Shown in pieces: positions 39,407 through 49,062 of a stretch of 64,000 nt of DNA. Made by a program: the position numbers and the translations under genes. Position 1 is the first letter of the stretch, and each line of letters begins with the position of its first letter. The stretch is from Paratrimastix pyriformis (lineage: Eukaryota > Preaxostyla > Paratrimastigidae): contig JAPMOS010000153.1 of the NCBI GenBank assembly GCA_027972325.1, positions 1 through 64,000 of the forward strand, read 5' to 3'. Below the pieces are notes generated by a model, which had not been told where the DNA came from, did not search any database, and worked only from the letters and a program-made list of their open reading frames with translations.

Positions 39407-39444
39407 ATGAATATAATTATTTTCTCTACCAAGAATATATAAGA

Positions 39445-39618
39445 ATGCCACAAAGAAAATCCAAAACAACTCATCGTAAAACAACTCATCGCAAATCTCG
39501 AGGTGGTGCCGTATCAAAACGTGTGATTGCCTCAATTGTGAAACGTGTGTTACATCCAGGTGGTGGAATGTTCCTTCCTGGGACTATGCGAACTACAATG
39601 CGCAAAATAAATATATGA
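39445..39618 (+). CDS. Small basic core-type protein
   Basis: 57 residues, very rich in Arg, Lys and Thr (MPQRKSKTTHRKTTHRKSRG), followed by a hydrophobic-basic segment (VIASIVKRVL) and a Gly/Met-rich tail (HPGGGMFLPG). It lies 38 bp after the capsid gene and just before the protease gene. Small basic proteins in this position in Polintons and adenoviruses (protein X/mu type) condense DNA; the GG-containing tail could be a protease target. Function inferred from composition and position. Confidence 0.55.
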   Translation: MPQRKSKTTHRKTTHRKSRGGAVSKRVIASIVKRVLHPGGGMFLPGTMRTTMRKINI

Positions 39619-39630
39619 TTGTATTATATA

Positions 39631-40116
39631 ATGAACTATAATCATATATTGAAGATTCATCCTTTACTTGATATTGAAATCACACAGGTTTTGAGTGCTT
39701 ATACACCATTTCTCTGATGTTTCTCACGTGACGAACTTAAAAAGATTCCACCACTAAAGAAGGGTGAAAGTATTGTAATCAATATGAACAAATCAAATGA
39801 AAGAGGATCACATTGGGTATGTGCATTTAATGGTGATGAACACTGTGAATACTTTGATAGCTTCGGATTACTTCCTCCACCTGAAGTAAGAGATTATTTA
39901 TACCGTTCAGGTAAGACATGTATCTATTCCACATTTCAAATCCAAAATATCTTTTCTGTCACTTGTGGATACTTCTGTATGGTTTACATCCTATCTCGTG
40001 CTCGTGATCGGGCACCTATTGATGTCATTATGATGTTCAATGTGAGTGCAGAACCAAGAGAACAGAAGTTGAATGATCATAAATGTATTGTCGCACTGAA
40101 AAAATTGTTAAGATGA
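39631..40116 (+). pseudogene. Adenain-type cysteine protease (Polinton PRO)
   Basis: Contains the catalytic His in RGSHWVCAFNG, an acidic residue in YFDSFGLLPPP and the catalytic Cys region VTCGYFCMVYIL, in the order and spacing of the adenovirus-type maturation protease (Ulp1-like, peptidase C5). In Polintons it cleaves capsid precursors. Located after the capsid and core-type genes, as usual. Length is close to the usual 150-160 residues. Looks broken, about one break. Confidence 0.75.
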
Positions 40117-40148
40117 GATATTTAATTAAGAATAAATCAAATATCTGA

Positions 40149-40346
40149 TCAATTAGATGTTTTCATATCAATGCTCCCAAAATAATCATTCATATAAACA
40201 ATCTTTATTGGATCACCTGATTTTTCGTATTTATTCTCATATATCGATGCTTCGAAATATGTATTACCATATTCATGTAGAATCACATTTAATGCGTCTA
40301 TGACAGTGCGATCGATGAGCACTACATTTCTTTGGTTTGTTTGCAT
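40149..40346 (-). CDS. Small hypothetical protein
   Basis: 65 residues (MQTNQRNVVLIDRTVIDALN, then YFEASIYENKYEKSGDPIKI). Compact alpha/beta composition, no motif. It converges on the protease gene. The upstream region carries TTTAAAAAGAAAA about 25 bp before the ATG, close to the block 2 promoter motif, which supports it being a gene. Confidence 0.45.
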   Translation of the reverse strand: MQTNQRNVVLIDRTVIDALNVILHEYGNTYFEASIYENKYEKSGDPIKIVYMNDYFGSIDMKTSN

Positions 40347-40390
40347 TTGTTTCTATATAGTATTATAACATTTTCTTTTTAAATACTTTT

Positions 40391-42202
40391 TTAATTGAAA
40401 TCGAATAAGGTGACATTATGGATTTCAGCAGATTTAACTCCTTCAAATTTCAAGTCACCGATCTGATTTCCAATTTCTTCATAATTGCCTTCTTCAGTTA
40501 TGGCAAATCCATCTGTATGTAACCAGACAACTGATGATAAATTTGTTTTTTGTAAGATCTGTAACATCTTATGGCGTCCGTAATGTAATAGGAATGGCAT
40601 GATACGAGCATAGTCAGTCGTGAAAGAACGGTTAATCTTATGGAATCGGACATAATGGCTATCACGAACAGGTTTCATGGTGTCAATGAATGATGAATCA
40701 TCTAAATGGGTTTCGTTTTCTTGATCAAGAACCTTTGAGTATGAGTTATGTTGTGATAAGGCACCCCATAAACTATTTAATATTTGTTTCGCCAAATGAT
40801 TGCCACTGACTTTAAACGGATAGAGGTAATCAACAAATTCTTTGAACATTTTGGATCCTTGAAAGACTTTATCACGGGAATAATATAAAAAGTTGGGTTG
40901 ACCATCTTCTATGATTGTTGTCTTTAATCCCAGTTTACGGGCATCAAGGATATCAATCAAACAATAATAGTTCTCTGAATTGAACTTGAATGTGATGGCG
41001 TTTGTTGGGTTTCCATTATCTTCAATCTCACAGTGATATATACCAAATTGTAATCGTTCAGTTGAACTATTGAACTGATCATTAGTGAGAGTCATGAATT
41101 CACCTCTCCGAATCGGAAAGATCGGATTGGGTTTCCTCATAATGGATGGATACATCGAAACAAAGTCATATTTATAAACTTGTCCTGTGTATCCACCTTT
41201 CTTACAATACATTAACGCACTATATGATGCACCATTGATGAATCGTGCTTCATCTTCTTGAATGGGTTCAGGACAGATGAGTTTCGTGAAATGATAAAAC
41301 AATTTGAGGGCAGTCATAGGAATCGTTTGATTAAATGGATTCACTAATCCTTCTGTCTTTTCCTTAAGTTCCGTAGCCTCACGAACAAACCGATCATAAT
41401 ATTTCTTCAGTTCTTCATCATTCTTAATAGATTTTCCCTTAATCATAATATGTGTCTTGTTCATTTCAGATTTAAACTCTGTCATGGTGAAGTTCTTATA
41501 TTGTTCTCCATCATAACCTCGATATCCTTCTTCAATATCTCGGGTAATCATGATTTTACGATCTGAGAAGGAACTGCGTGTGTAATGTTTATTATCAACA
41601 AATAATGTATAATGATTATTTGAAAGCACTAAGTGAAGTTCATTTTTTGAATCATATTGTGATTGATATGTTGCATCACCATTGACGGTGATACGAATAT
41701 TCAGTTTCTTTTCAATCATTGGCATCTTGTCAAGTGGGATCATATCTTCACGAGGGACTTTCAGAAAACGTTTAAATGTCGATGGATAATGCCAAGGTAA
41801 TTCAGGAATGACTTGTTTTAATAAGTTATATAGACAATCATTATGTGTATCTGCACCACCTCGATTGGGTGCTTGACTTGATTGGAACGAATATACTATG
41901 AATTTCTTGAAATGGTCAACGTTATCACCGATTCCATCATAACTCCCTGCTGATGGGAGTGCCACTTGTTGTCCATATTCAGTCATTTTCCCTGAAACCC
42001 ATCCACCGGGATATAAAAATGAGATCATCATCCATCCATGATATCCTTGATCGACGAATGCATGTGACATCTTTTGACAATACTTCTTTATGATCGCCAC
42101 TTCTGTTCCAGGAATGTTGGCTGTAAACTTATATGACCAAACCGCATGATTGCGATAGATCAGTTTTAACTTCTTCCGTTCGAATAACTTGATGGTATTC
42201 AT
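40391..42202 (-). CDS. DNA polymerase B (Polinton-type) with unusual N-terminal domain
   Basis: 603 residues. Polymerase motif A is KYDFVSMYPSIM (about residue 345), motif B KQILNSLWGAL (about 470) and motif C WLHTDGFAI (about 560), the family B palm and fingers signature of protein-primed and viral polymerases. The N-terminal 300 residues do not show the usual exonuclease motifs. Instead they contain ADTHNDCLYNLL (about 117) and SNNHYTLFVD (about 196), similar to the Cys and His boxes of OTU-type proteases. Replicates the element. Promoter motif CTTAAAGAAAAAAA lies about 21 bp before the start. Shorter than the 1000-residue polymerases of animal Polintons. Confidence 0.8.
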   Translation of the reverse strand: MNTIKLFERKKLKLIYRNHAVWSYKFTANIPGTEVAIIKKYCQKMSHAFVDQGYHGWMMISFLYPGGWVSGKMTEYGQQVALPSAGSYDGIGDNVDHFKKFIVYSFQSSQAPNRGGADTHNDCLYNLLKQVIPELPWHYPSTFKRFLKVPREDMIPLDKMPMIEKKLNIRITVNGDATYQSQYDSKNELHLVLSNNHYTLFVDNKHYTRSSFSDRKIMITRDIEEGYRGYDGEQYKNFTMTEFKSEMNKTHIMIKGKSIKNDEELKKYYDRFVREATELKEKTEGLVNPFNQTIPMTALKLFYHFTKLICPEPIQEDEARFINGASYSALMYCKKGGYTGQVYKYDFVSMYPSIMRKPNPIFPIRRGEFMTLTNDQFNSSTERLQFGIYHCEIEDNGNPTNAITFKFNSENYYCLIDILDARKLGLKTTIIEDGQPNFLYYSRDKVFQGSKMFKEFVDYLYPFKVSGNHLAKQILNSLWGALSQHNSYSKVLDQENETHLDDSSFIDTMKPVRDSHYVRFHKINRSFTTDYARIMPFLLHYGRHKMLQILQKTNLSSVVWLHTDGFAITEEGNYEEIGNQIGDLKFEGVKSAEIHNVTLFDFN

Positions 42203-42240
42203 TCTATATAATATACTATATACTTTTTTTCTTTAAGTAG
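42203..42240 (-). promoter_or_regulatory. Block 2 promoter motif before DNA polymerase
   Basis: In the gene sense: CTTAAAGAAAAAAA, then about 21 bp of TATA-rich sequence ending TATAGA before the ATG. Matches the same element at other block 2 genes. Confidence 0.55.
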
Positions 42241-42824
42241 TTTTTTTGATTATTTCCATTAATTTCCGTTTCTGAAGTGGTAAAACACTTAGTTAGAAGT
42301 ATTCTGATGGGTTTCCATCAAAAAATCATGTATGTAAATTTTGACATGATTTTGACATGAGTTTGACATGTTGACATCGGGGGGATCTGCGATCCTTCGC
42401 AGCATCCTCACGGTGCTGGCGAGCAAGCTCTTAGCGCCGCGAGAATGACATGTTTTGACAGGCGCTCATTCATTTATGACTGGCAACCTTAGATTTCATT
42501 CCAGCCTTGTTACACATGTTACATAGTTCATGAAACGTTATAAACATTTATAAATATTTATAAATTCTGAAAAGTTATTCCAAAAATGAGATTTTCCTAT
42601 AGTGAAAAACGCGTCTCCCTTGCCCCATGTTCATCCCTCATCATAATGCTTAGCTTTTTTAAGGGTTTCATAATCATATGATATGTTTTGAGAAACTTCC
42701 AAAACATTTCATTATTACAGAAAGTTTTCTGTATTTATCACTTTCGACATCGCCGCGAATGACATGAAATTTTTCATCGAAATTCACAAGTTCATATAAT
42801 ATTGTAATTCAATGCTATATGAGC
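42241..42824. other. Non-coding region with TTGACATG iterons and a hairpin
   Basis: No gene. TTGACATG or close variants occur at 42340, 42351, 42362, 42371 and, as ATGACATG/TTTTGACAGG, at 42445 and 42453, with further GACAT words near 42757. Between them lies CTGCGATCCTTCGCAG (stem-loop, about 42387-42402) in a GC-rich island (42377-42445). Iterons plus a stem-loop beside the polymerase gene suggest a replication or regulatory site. Confidence 0.45.
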
Positions 42825-43046
42825 TTATTGCTGTTCAAATTCAAAAATTGTCTTATTTTTCTGATGTTTCTGTGATTTCTCGTGATGAACTAGATTAGAT
42901 CTCATCACATCCGTGTTACAATATTCACAATGAATACGTTCTTTGAGATATGCAAGGTGTTTCTGTTTGAAGGCAGCATCTTCATGGTATCGTCGTTTGA
43001 AATAAGAAACTTGATTACCAATATCATCGGCTATTAAATGTTCCAT
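42825..43046 (-). CDS. Small C2H2 zinc-finger protein
   Basis: 73 residues. One finger: CEYCNTDVMRSNLVHHEKSQKH (Cys-x2-Cys, then His-x5-His type spacing) near residues 40-62, preceded by a helical basic stretch. Similar fingers end the GIY-YIG protein (48511-49029) and occur twice in the 134-aa protein (51799-52203), so this element reuses the module. Likely nucleic-acid or protein binding. Confidence 0.6.
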   Translation of the reverse strand: MEHLIADDIGNQVSYFKRRYHEDAAFKQKHLAYLKERIHCEYCNTDVMRSNLVHHEKSQKHQKNKTIFEFEQQ

Positions 43047-43087
43047 TGTATATATTAATATTATATATTATTTTTTTTAAATTGTTT

Positions 43088-43918
43088 TTAATTCATATGA
43101 TATTTTACGTAATCGTGATTCGAGCTACAATAGTGCTGTAAAGATATCTCACGATTTTCATGCCTGAATATCGGATGTATGTGCAGATGACGTCTCTTAA
43201 GTCTGTGATCTGGATAACGAAAGCTCTTACGTGTCGCAAAATTATCAGCATCCATATCAAAATCAACATCTTTGAATTTATTAAAATTTAATGTGTTTGA
43301 CGTGAACATCTGATGATAACTTATATGGAAGATATTTATTCCTATATGACCTCTTCTTGATAATAAATATTGATCATTTATCGTGGATACGACAGGATCA
43401 TCTTTCTTACATCGTAATACTTTATGTCTCGTAATTTGAATCACATCAGTGTCTGTATTTATAGCAGAATAACGTCTGCTCGTTATTATACAGATTGATG
43501 CAGGAATGAGCTCATTTGAGATCAATGTTATTATAATTTCATTAACAGGAGAAGCATCTATATCTGAAACGACCAAACGTTGAAAGTTTCTATGAAGATC
43601 TATGAGATGATCCTTTCTCCATAGAAACATCATGGCTTCATTCGCTAAGTAATCGTAGATTTCATCCCAATCATCAATATAACATATGATATCACAAACG
43701 TGTTTCGTCTTACCGATCAATGTTGACGAATCGGGGTAAAAACTGGGAGTTGTTCTCTTAAACCTTTCATCGTAGAAGTTATATATTTTGTCCATTTCAT
43801 CGATTTCATTTTGATAGACTGTCATGAGTTGGTCTTTTAAATGATAATACTTTTCACGTAATCCGTTGAATAGTTCCAATGCAAACTGTTTTGATTTAGA
43901 TAATGGTTTGAAATTCAT
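43088..43918 (-). CDS. Hypothetical protein
   Basis: 276 residues. Helical N-terminal half (SKQFALELFNGLREKYYHLK), a middle alpha/beta region (NEIIITLISNELIPASICII) and a His/Arg-rich C-terminus (HRLKRRHLHIHPIFRHENRE). No catalytic signature recognised. Located between the small zinc-finger gene and the divergent integrase gene. Open over its full length. Confidence 0.5.
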   Translation of the reverse strand: MNFKPLSKSKQFALELFNGLREKYYHLKDQLMTVYQNEIDEMDKIYNFYDERFKRTTPSFYPDSSTLIGKTKHVCDIICYIDDWDEIYDYLANEAMMFLWRKDHLIDLHRNFQRLVVSDIDASPVNEIIITLISNELIPASICIITSRRYSAINTDTDVIQITRHKVLRCKKDDPVVSTINDQYLLSRRGHIGINIFHISYHQMFTSNTLNFNKFKDVDFDMDADNFATRKSFRYPDHRLKRRHLHIHPIFRHENREISLQHYCSSNHDYVKYHMN

Positions 43919-43976
43919 TATATTATAAGTCTATATATTATCTTTCTAAATAACTAATTTCTTGTGTAATTAATAT

Positions 43977-45080
43977 ATGGATTGGTCAAAATTACTAGGT
44001 CCAAAACAAACTAAAAATACTGTTCTCAATCAATTACTATCTATTCCACAACGTGATTCTATAAAGACTGCTTCTCGATTCTATCTTGTTGATCCTCATA
44101 TTATTAACCAAGCTGATCTCCTGTATCTGCCACATGATCATGATTTTAAATATCTCTTACTTGTTGTCGATATCGGAAGTCGTCAATGTGATGCTGAACC
44201 TCTGAAATCTAAAGATGCAACAGCTGTTCGTGATGCCTTTATTAAAATATATAAACGGAAAATACTTGATATCCCTCTCAAAATTGAAGTCGATGATGGT
44301 AGTGAATTCAAAGGTCCTTGTCTGAAATTCTTTAAAGATCATAAGGTTTTGGTTCGTGTCGGAAAGGTTAATCGACATCGTATGCAGGGTATCGTCGAAA
44401 GATATAATCAGATGATTGCTTATGCATTATTCAAACGAATGTCGGCACAGGAGTTATTAACAGGAAAAACATCTCGTGAATGGATCAAAGTATTGCCTTC
44501 ATTAATAGAATTTATTAATCAACGTGCTGAGAAACGTGTTCGTAAGTTAAGACAACTCTATCGTCCTGGAGAATTAAACGATCCCATTCAACAACAACCA
44601 AATTTCGAATACATCTATCCACTTGGTTCTTCTGTCCGTGTTGAACTGGATGAACCTATTGATATTGTCACTCGAAAACGGTTACCTGGTCGATTTCGTT
44701 CAACTGATATCCGTTTTGATCCTCAAGTCAGAACAATCGTTGATCTTGTCATTCGTCCTGATAGCCCTGTCTTATATCTACTAAATGATCCAGAAAACAA
44801 AGCAGAATATGAAAATGTAGGATATTCACGTAATCAGTTACAACTTGTCAAGAATAATGAATTATATCATAAGGGACAAGATCTTCAAATTCCAAAAGAA
44901 AATGATCAATATATCATCGACAAGATCATATCTAAACATACGATCAAGAAAAAGATTTTTTACAAAGTCTCTTGGGTGGGTTACCCTGATGAAAAAGACT
45001 TCACTTTAGAACCTAAAGCTCAATTAATCAAGGATGTTCCTCAATTAATAGAACAGTTTGAAAAACAACATAAAAAATAA
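43977..45080 (+). CDS. Retroviral-type integrase with C-terminal chromodomain (Polinton INT)
   Basis: 367 residues. DDE core: Asp in LLVVDIGSR (about 61), Asp in EVDDGSEFKG (about 105) and Glu in GIVERYNQM (about 139), with the classical spacing of about 35 between the last two. The C-terminus (about 310-350) is a chromodomain: IIDKIISKHTIKKKIFYKVS followed by WVGYPDEKDFTLEP. Inserts the element's DNA into chromosomes, the chromodomain probably steering it to modified histones. No clear N-terminal HHCC zinc finger is seen. Divergent from the gene at 43088-43918 with 58 bp between. Open over its full length. Confidence 0.9.
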   Translation: MDWSKLLGPKQTKNTVLNQLLSIPQRDSIKTASRFYLVDPHIINQADLLYLPHDHDFKYLLLVVDIGSRQCDAEPLKSKDATAVRDAFIKIYKRKILDIPLKIEVDDGSEFKGPCLKFFKDHKVLVRVGKVNRHRMQGIVERYNQMIAYALFKRMSAQELLTGKTSREWIKVLPSLIEFINQRAEKRVRKLRQLYRPGELNDPIQQQPNFEYIYPLGSSVRVELDEPIDIVTRKRLPGRFRSTDIRFDPQVRTIVDLVIRPDSPVLYLLNDPENKAEYENVGYSRNQLQLVKNNELYHKGQDLQIPKENDQYIIDKIISKHTIKKKIFYKVSWVGYPDEKDFTLEPKAQLIKDVPQLIEQFEKQHKK

Positions 45081-45086
45081 TACCAT

Positions 45087-46864
45087 TTACTGCTTCTTGT
45101 GATGTGATTTTTTCTTATTATTTAAGAGCTTCACCAGATGGGATTCATCATTCGATTCCTTCTTGCCTTCAATCTCTTCTGATCCTATGATATCTTTAAA
45201 ATCTGGCTCTGGTTCTGGCTCCTTCACTTTAATAATTCTTTTCTTTACTAACTTCTTGGGCTCTTCTTTCGGTTGTTCTTTCGGCTCATCAATGAATATT
45301 CCTGCATCAAGATCATCATGGTTTTCTGTTTTCTTTTCTATTTTCTTCACTTTCACATTAATCGATTGTTGATTCATCAACCTGTTGTATGTCTCACATC
45401 CACTGAAATCATCTGCCTCGCTAATAAACCGTTTCTTAATATAGAACTCAAAGATCTTCTCTGCTGATGCTGTCACTCTTACTTGATTACCTGTGCCACG
45501 ATGAACAATATCCATATCACGAAGTTTTGTTGATGTATCACGTATTGATGGAATTGTAATCTTCTTTCCAAAATACCGACTTGTCTTATCTGAAGATTTG
45601 TTATTCAACCACTCAGTAAGTCCATCACATACACTTTTTAATGATTCATCAATTCCAGCATCTTTGCTGAGATATCGCTCCTTGATGTATTGGTAAATAT
45701 AAGCCAGATTGTCACAAACCATTTCTGTTCTTGTCTTAGTGGCTGGATACATACGAGAACCATATTGATTATAGGCTTGCATCTCTGGTGTTTTCATTTC
45801 CTGTTTACAGTATGCATAGAAACATTTCTCGACTTCCTTTTCTCGGAGAATGTCTGTGAACCGATTGAAGAAGGTCATATTTCCATTTAATTCATCTGAG
45901 ACATCGAGACAAACCCATCGACGATCATCTTCTTTCAATTGGAACATATAATCATTCACAGCAATGATGAAATTGAGATAGTTTGTTATATCCACTGGTG
46001 TTTGATTCTTCTTATGTAACGCAATCTTATCATCTGTTGCAAATTTCTTGATTTGATCATAGAACATGGAAAAGCCCTCAGGACTCTGATGTAATTCTTC
46101 TAAGATAATTAAGGTCTTGTTTTCAAATTCACCATTGAACTCTCCCGTCAGTGATGATGTCTTGCTCGACCGATAACATGTGTTTCCTATAATGCGATCT
46201 AAAAGTCAAGAATCACACCTTTACCTGACCCTTGTTTGGACTTTAAGAAGAGTAATGAACGGTTCTTATTACCATTCAGTAAATTGATGATCCATTTCCG
46301 TGTATATGCATATACAGGTTCATCACCTGAACACCAAATACGTTTAATGAATTCCCAGATTTCGGTCACCTTATTTTTGGTCTCTTCTGAGAATTCATCA
46401 TATGTTGTATGCATGTTCACATATCTGAAGCCACAGAATGTATTGATATATCTGAATTTCACTGCTTCATCATCCTCTGATGATAATTCGAAAGTTAATG
46501 GCTGATTGGGAATAAAAGCAATATGATTCAACACATTCATCTCTTCCATGAACCATTTGAATGGTTTGAATTTCTTTGCTTCTTTCCTGTTGTCTTCACA
46601 TAGCACCATGAATTCATCTGATGTTTTGATATAATTCTGTTTGATCTCTGATTGATCCTTCTCAACAACTTTCACTCCAGTTGCTGTTATATTGTAGAAG
46701 TAGATCCCTTCTGTATCGTAACACTTCGCAAAGTAGGTCATAATGTAACGTTTCATTTCATCGACCTTGTGGTCATTGGCTAATTGGACGAGAGTGTTAC
46801 GATCAAATGGCTTGATGGTGTTTCCAAATAGCATTTCATTTTCGATGTTGATTTGAGATTCCAT
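45087..46864 (-). pseudogene. SF3 (D5/primase-type) helicase region
   Basis: The N-terminal part holds a domain of about 200 residues and a Walker A P-loop, FLKSKQGSGKGVI, characteristic of superfamily 3 helicases of Polintons and nucleocytoviruses. The C-terminal part has CLDVSDELNGN-type sequence, a winged-helix-like region (KKITIPSIRDTSTKLRDMDI) and a Lys/Glu/Pro-rich tail (EPKEQPKEEPKKLVKK). It would unwind DNA for the polymerase encoded nearby. Looks broken, about one break. The promoter motif TAAAGAAAAAA precedes it. Confidence 0.7.
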
Positions 46865-46902
46865 TCTATTAATATATAGACTATAATATTTTTTCTTTAT
46901 AT
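46865..46902 (-). promoter_or_regulatory. Block 2 promoter motif before helicase
   Basis: In the gene sense: ATATAAAGAAAAAATATT about 24 bp before the ATG, then AT-rich sequence ending AATAGA. Same class as at 42203 and 50588. Confidence 0.5.
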
Positions 46903-46966
46903 TGTTTTTTACTATATTTATTTATTCACGCCTGTAATTATTTTCGCATTCATTTATATAGAAAAC

Positions 46967-47824
46967 ATGTCTAAATCCATAAAGATAATTACTGAAGATC
47001 CTGTTAATGTTCCTGATCCTCCGAAAATGCTTCAAGAAATTCATTTAGATGCTCCATCGCCAATACTTACTCATGTTAAAAAAATTACATTTGCCGATAA
47101 ATACGAAGAGTATATCAATGCTGATCTCGCCAATACTTATCCCATCTTTAATCAGCCTGTCATTCTCCGGTCTTCTCGACATTATATCAAATACATCTCT
47201 CCTATTCTTCGAGGTGAAGAACTTACTTTCACTGATGATTGCGACACTATGCAAGAGATGGGAGCTCTTCTCAATGAGATTCAGTATTACGGTATTGAAC
47301 TAACCTCTTATCAAATTCAACAATTGGCCGACTCTTCTGGCTTATCCAAATTAATTAATCAAGTCAAGATATATATTGGCTCTCATGATGCCAAATGTTT
47401 CAATCGATCGTATATTTCCCGTCTCAAACAATTTGAATCAGTATGGAACATTTACATCGGTGTCCTCTCTGAGAAGTATAAAGATGATAACTTCAAAAAA
47501 ATATCATTTACTGTCATCATGGACACCATCCGTAATAGCAACTTCTTGAGCTTAATCAATATGAATGTTATCTATCACAATATCATCTTTGAATTCTTAA
47601 CATATCTTAAAGAAGTGGTTATAGACCACAAGGAATCTTCCCTCTCTGATATATCACTTAACCTTTCAATGTCTTTGCTTGATAATGGTCTCCTATCCTC
47701 TGTCACTGGTGTTGCAACAACTGTCACTAATCTCATTCAGAACTCGGCGAAACTTGACAAATCTACTCTCTTACAACAATTAGGATCAATCACCGAAGTT
47801 TCTAAATTACTCACTCAGAAATAA
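46967..47824 (+). CDS. Hypothetical helical protein
   Basis: 285 residues. After a Pro-rich head (DPVNVPDPPKM) it is almost wholly helical (SRHYIKYISPILRGEEL, FEFLTYLKEVVIDHKES, LSLNLSMSLLDNG). No membrane segment and no motif. Divergent from the helicase, 102 bp apart, and followed 39 bp later by another plus-strand gene. A virion or scaffold role is possible but not supported by a match. Confidence 0.5.
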   Translation: MSKSIKIITEDPVNVPDPPKMLQEIHLDAPSPILTHVKKITFADKYEEYINADLANTYPIFNQPVILRSSRHYIKYISPILRGEELTFTDDCDTMQEMGALLNEIQYYGIELTSYQIQQLADSSGLSKLINQVKIYIGSHDAKCFNRSYISRLKQFESVWNIYIGVLSEKYKDDNFKKISFTVIMDTIRNSNFLSLINMNVIYHNIIFEFLTYLKEVVIDHKESSLSDISLNLSMSLLDNGLLSSVTGVATTVTNLIQNSAKLDKSTLLQQLGSITEVSKLLTQK

Positions 47825-47863
47825 TATCCCTATGAATTAATTTCTTAAGTTATTAATATAAGA

Positions 47864-48463
47864 ATGCCAATAATTTCAATGCGTAATGGAGCTCAAGCGG
47901 AAGTAATCATAATGCAAGGAACTTACAAAGACACACCACAGAATCGCAAATTACGTCGTGTCGGTCAACATTATGATAAGAAGGTATTTAAGATCATTAA
48001 AGGACCCACCAATATGCCCAATAACAAGGGGAAATCATATCGAAAGAAACGCGGGAAAGGTCTCTCCGATTATGATCTATCCGATGTCGTTTTGAATGCA
48101 CAACCAATGACTCGCATCGATGATGAAGGTAACAGCTATGTCCAATTAGTCAGACAGGACGGGACAGTCGATGAGATCCCCGAAGATCGGTATAATCGTT
48201 TCCTCAAATCTCGTGTTGATGAAACAATAAAACCCAAGAAACGAACTTACTATAAACGACCCATTAAAGATACTATGATGCAAGATGGTGATGGTGTTGG
48301 TGCCGAAATTGTTGGGGCACTTGGTGAACTCCCAAATACTCTGAAAAAAGTTCTGAAAGATCTACAACCAGATCGTCCTCATATTGGGATAACTAAAGGT
48401 TGGAGAAATCCCTTGACTGGCCAGTATATGGTCGGAAATCGGGTCGAGAACAACCATTACTAA
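47864..48463 (+). CDS. Basic hypothetical protein, virion-type composition
   Basis: 199 residues with Lys/Arg-rich stretches (NKGKSYRKKRGKGLSDYD and KPKKRTYYKRPIKDTMMQ) separated by a short beta-like domain (DEEGNSYVQLVRQDGTVDE-like). C-terminus GWRNPLTGQYMVGNRVENNHY. Such basic, mostly disordered proteins often package DNA or are protease targets in Polintons. No family recognised. Confidence 0.5.
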   Translation: MPIISMRNGAQAEVIIMQGTYKDTPQNRKLRRVGQHYDKKVFKIIKGPTNMPNNKGKSYRKKRGKGLSDYDLSDVVLNAQPMTRIDDEGNSYVQLVRQDGTVDEIPEDRYNRFLKSRVDETIKPKKRTYYKRPIKDTMMQDGDGVGAEIVGALGELPNTLKKVLKDLQPDRPHIGITKGWRNPLTGQYMVGNRVENNHY

Positions 48464-48510
48464 AAAGAATGATAAATAATTTATGGCTAATGATAAATTA
48501 TTTGTCTGTC

Positions 48511-49029
48511 TTAATTTTGTTGTTCGTTAATCATGATATCCAATTGTTCTTTCAATGCTTGTTGATGGAATCTCGTTCTGATATGACCTGTTTTACCACC
48601 ATGTTGATATTGTCGATGACATACCTCACATGTATCAATATGAGCTTGCCTTTTTAATTGTTTCTCACGAAGGGCTGGATTTTTTTGATAGGCAAGTTTA
48701 CAATACTTTGTATGTCCTATTCGTATCTTTGCTCCAGCTATATTATCGTTCAGTGGAGGGTTTTGTTCGAGTTGATAATCACCTTCCAATTTGAACAAGT
48801 CTCTTCGTGTGACAGGTTCTTCTGGGTGAAATATTACATCAATCTTCATCCGATCCCATCCAACTCTTCTCACATATTGATAGAACTTACTATCAGCCTT
48901 CACTGATGTGTATTTATGTAACGAAAATCGTTTCTCCAATGTTTGGATTGTAGATCCTATGTAATATTGAGTTGGATCTTCAATATCATAGATCTTATAG
49001 ATGATTCCAGTAGTATATGTTGCTTCCAT
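48511..49029 (-). CDS. GIY-YIG nuclease with C-terminal zinc finger
   Basis: 172 residues. GIIYKIYD (about residue 8) and YYIGSTIQ (about 22) form the GIY-YIG core, followed by KRFSLHK with the conserved Arg/His region and a Glu in LFKLEGDYQ (about 82). The C-terminus has one C2H2 finger, CEVCHRQYQHGGKTGHIRTR. GIY-YIG nucleases make single DNA cuts and occur in selfish introns and in many Polinton-like viruses; here it may serve homing or recombination. Promoter-like TTTAAAGAAAT lies about 28 bp upstream. Confidence 0.8.
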   Translation of the reverse strand: MEATYTTGIIYKIYDIEDPTQYYIGSTIQTLEKRFSLHKYTSVKADSKFYQYVRRVGWDRMKIDVIFHPEEPVTRRDLFKLEGDYQLEQNPPLNDNIAGAKIRIGHTKYCKLAYQKNPALREKQLKRQAHIDTCEVCHRQYQHGGKTGHIRTRFHQQALKEQLDIMINEQQN

Positions 49030-49062
49030 GTTTATAGTATATGTTAATATAGTTATATTTCT

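Noticed and set aside
42339-42462. CRISPR-like array from the repeated TTGACATG words
   Set aside because: Repeat unit is far too short, spacing is irregular, and the genome is eukaryotic.
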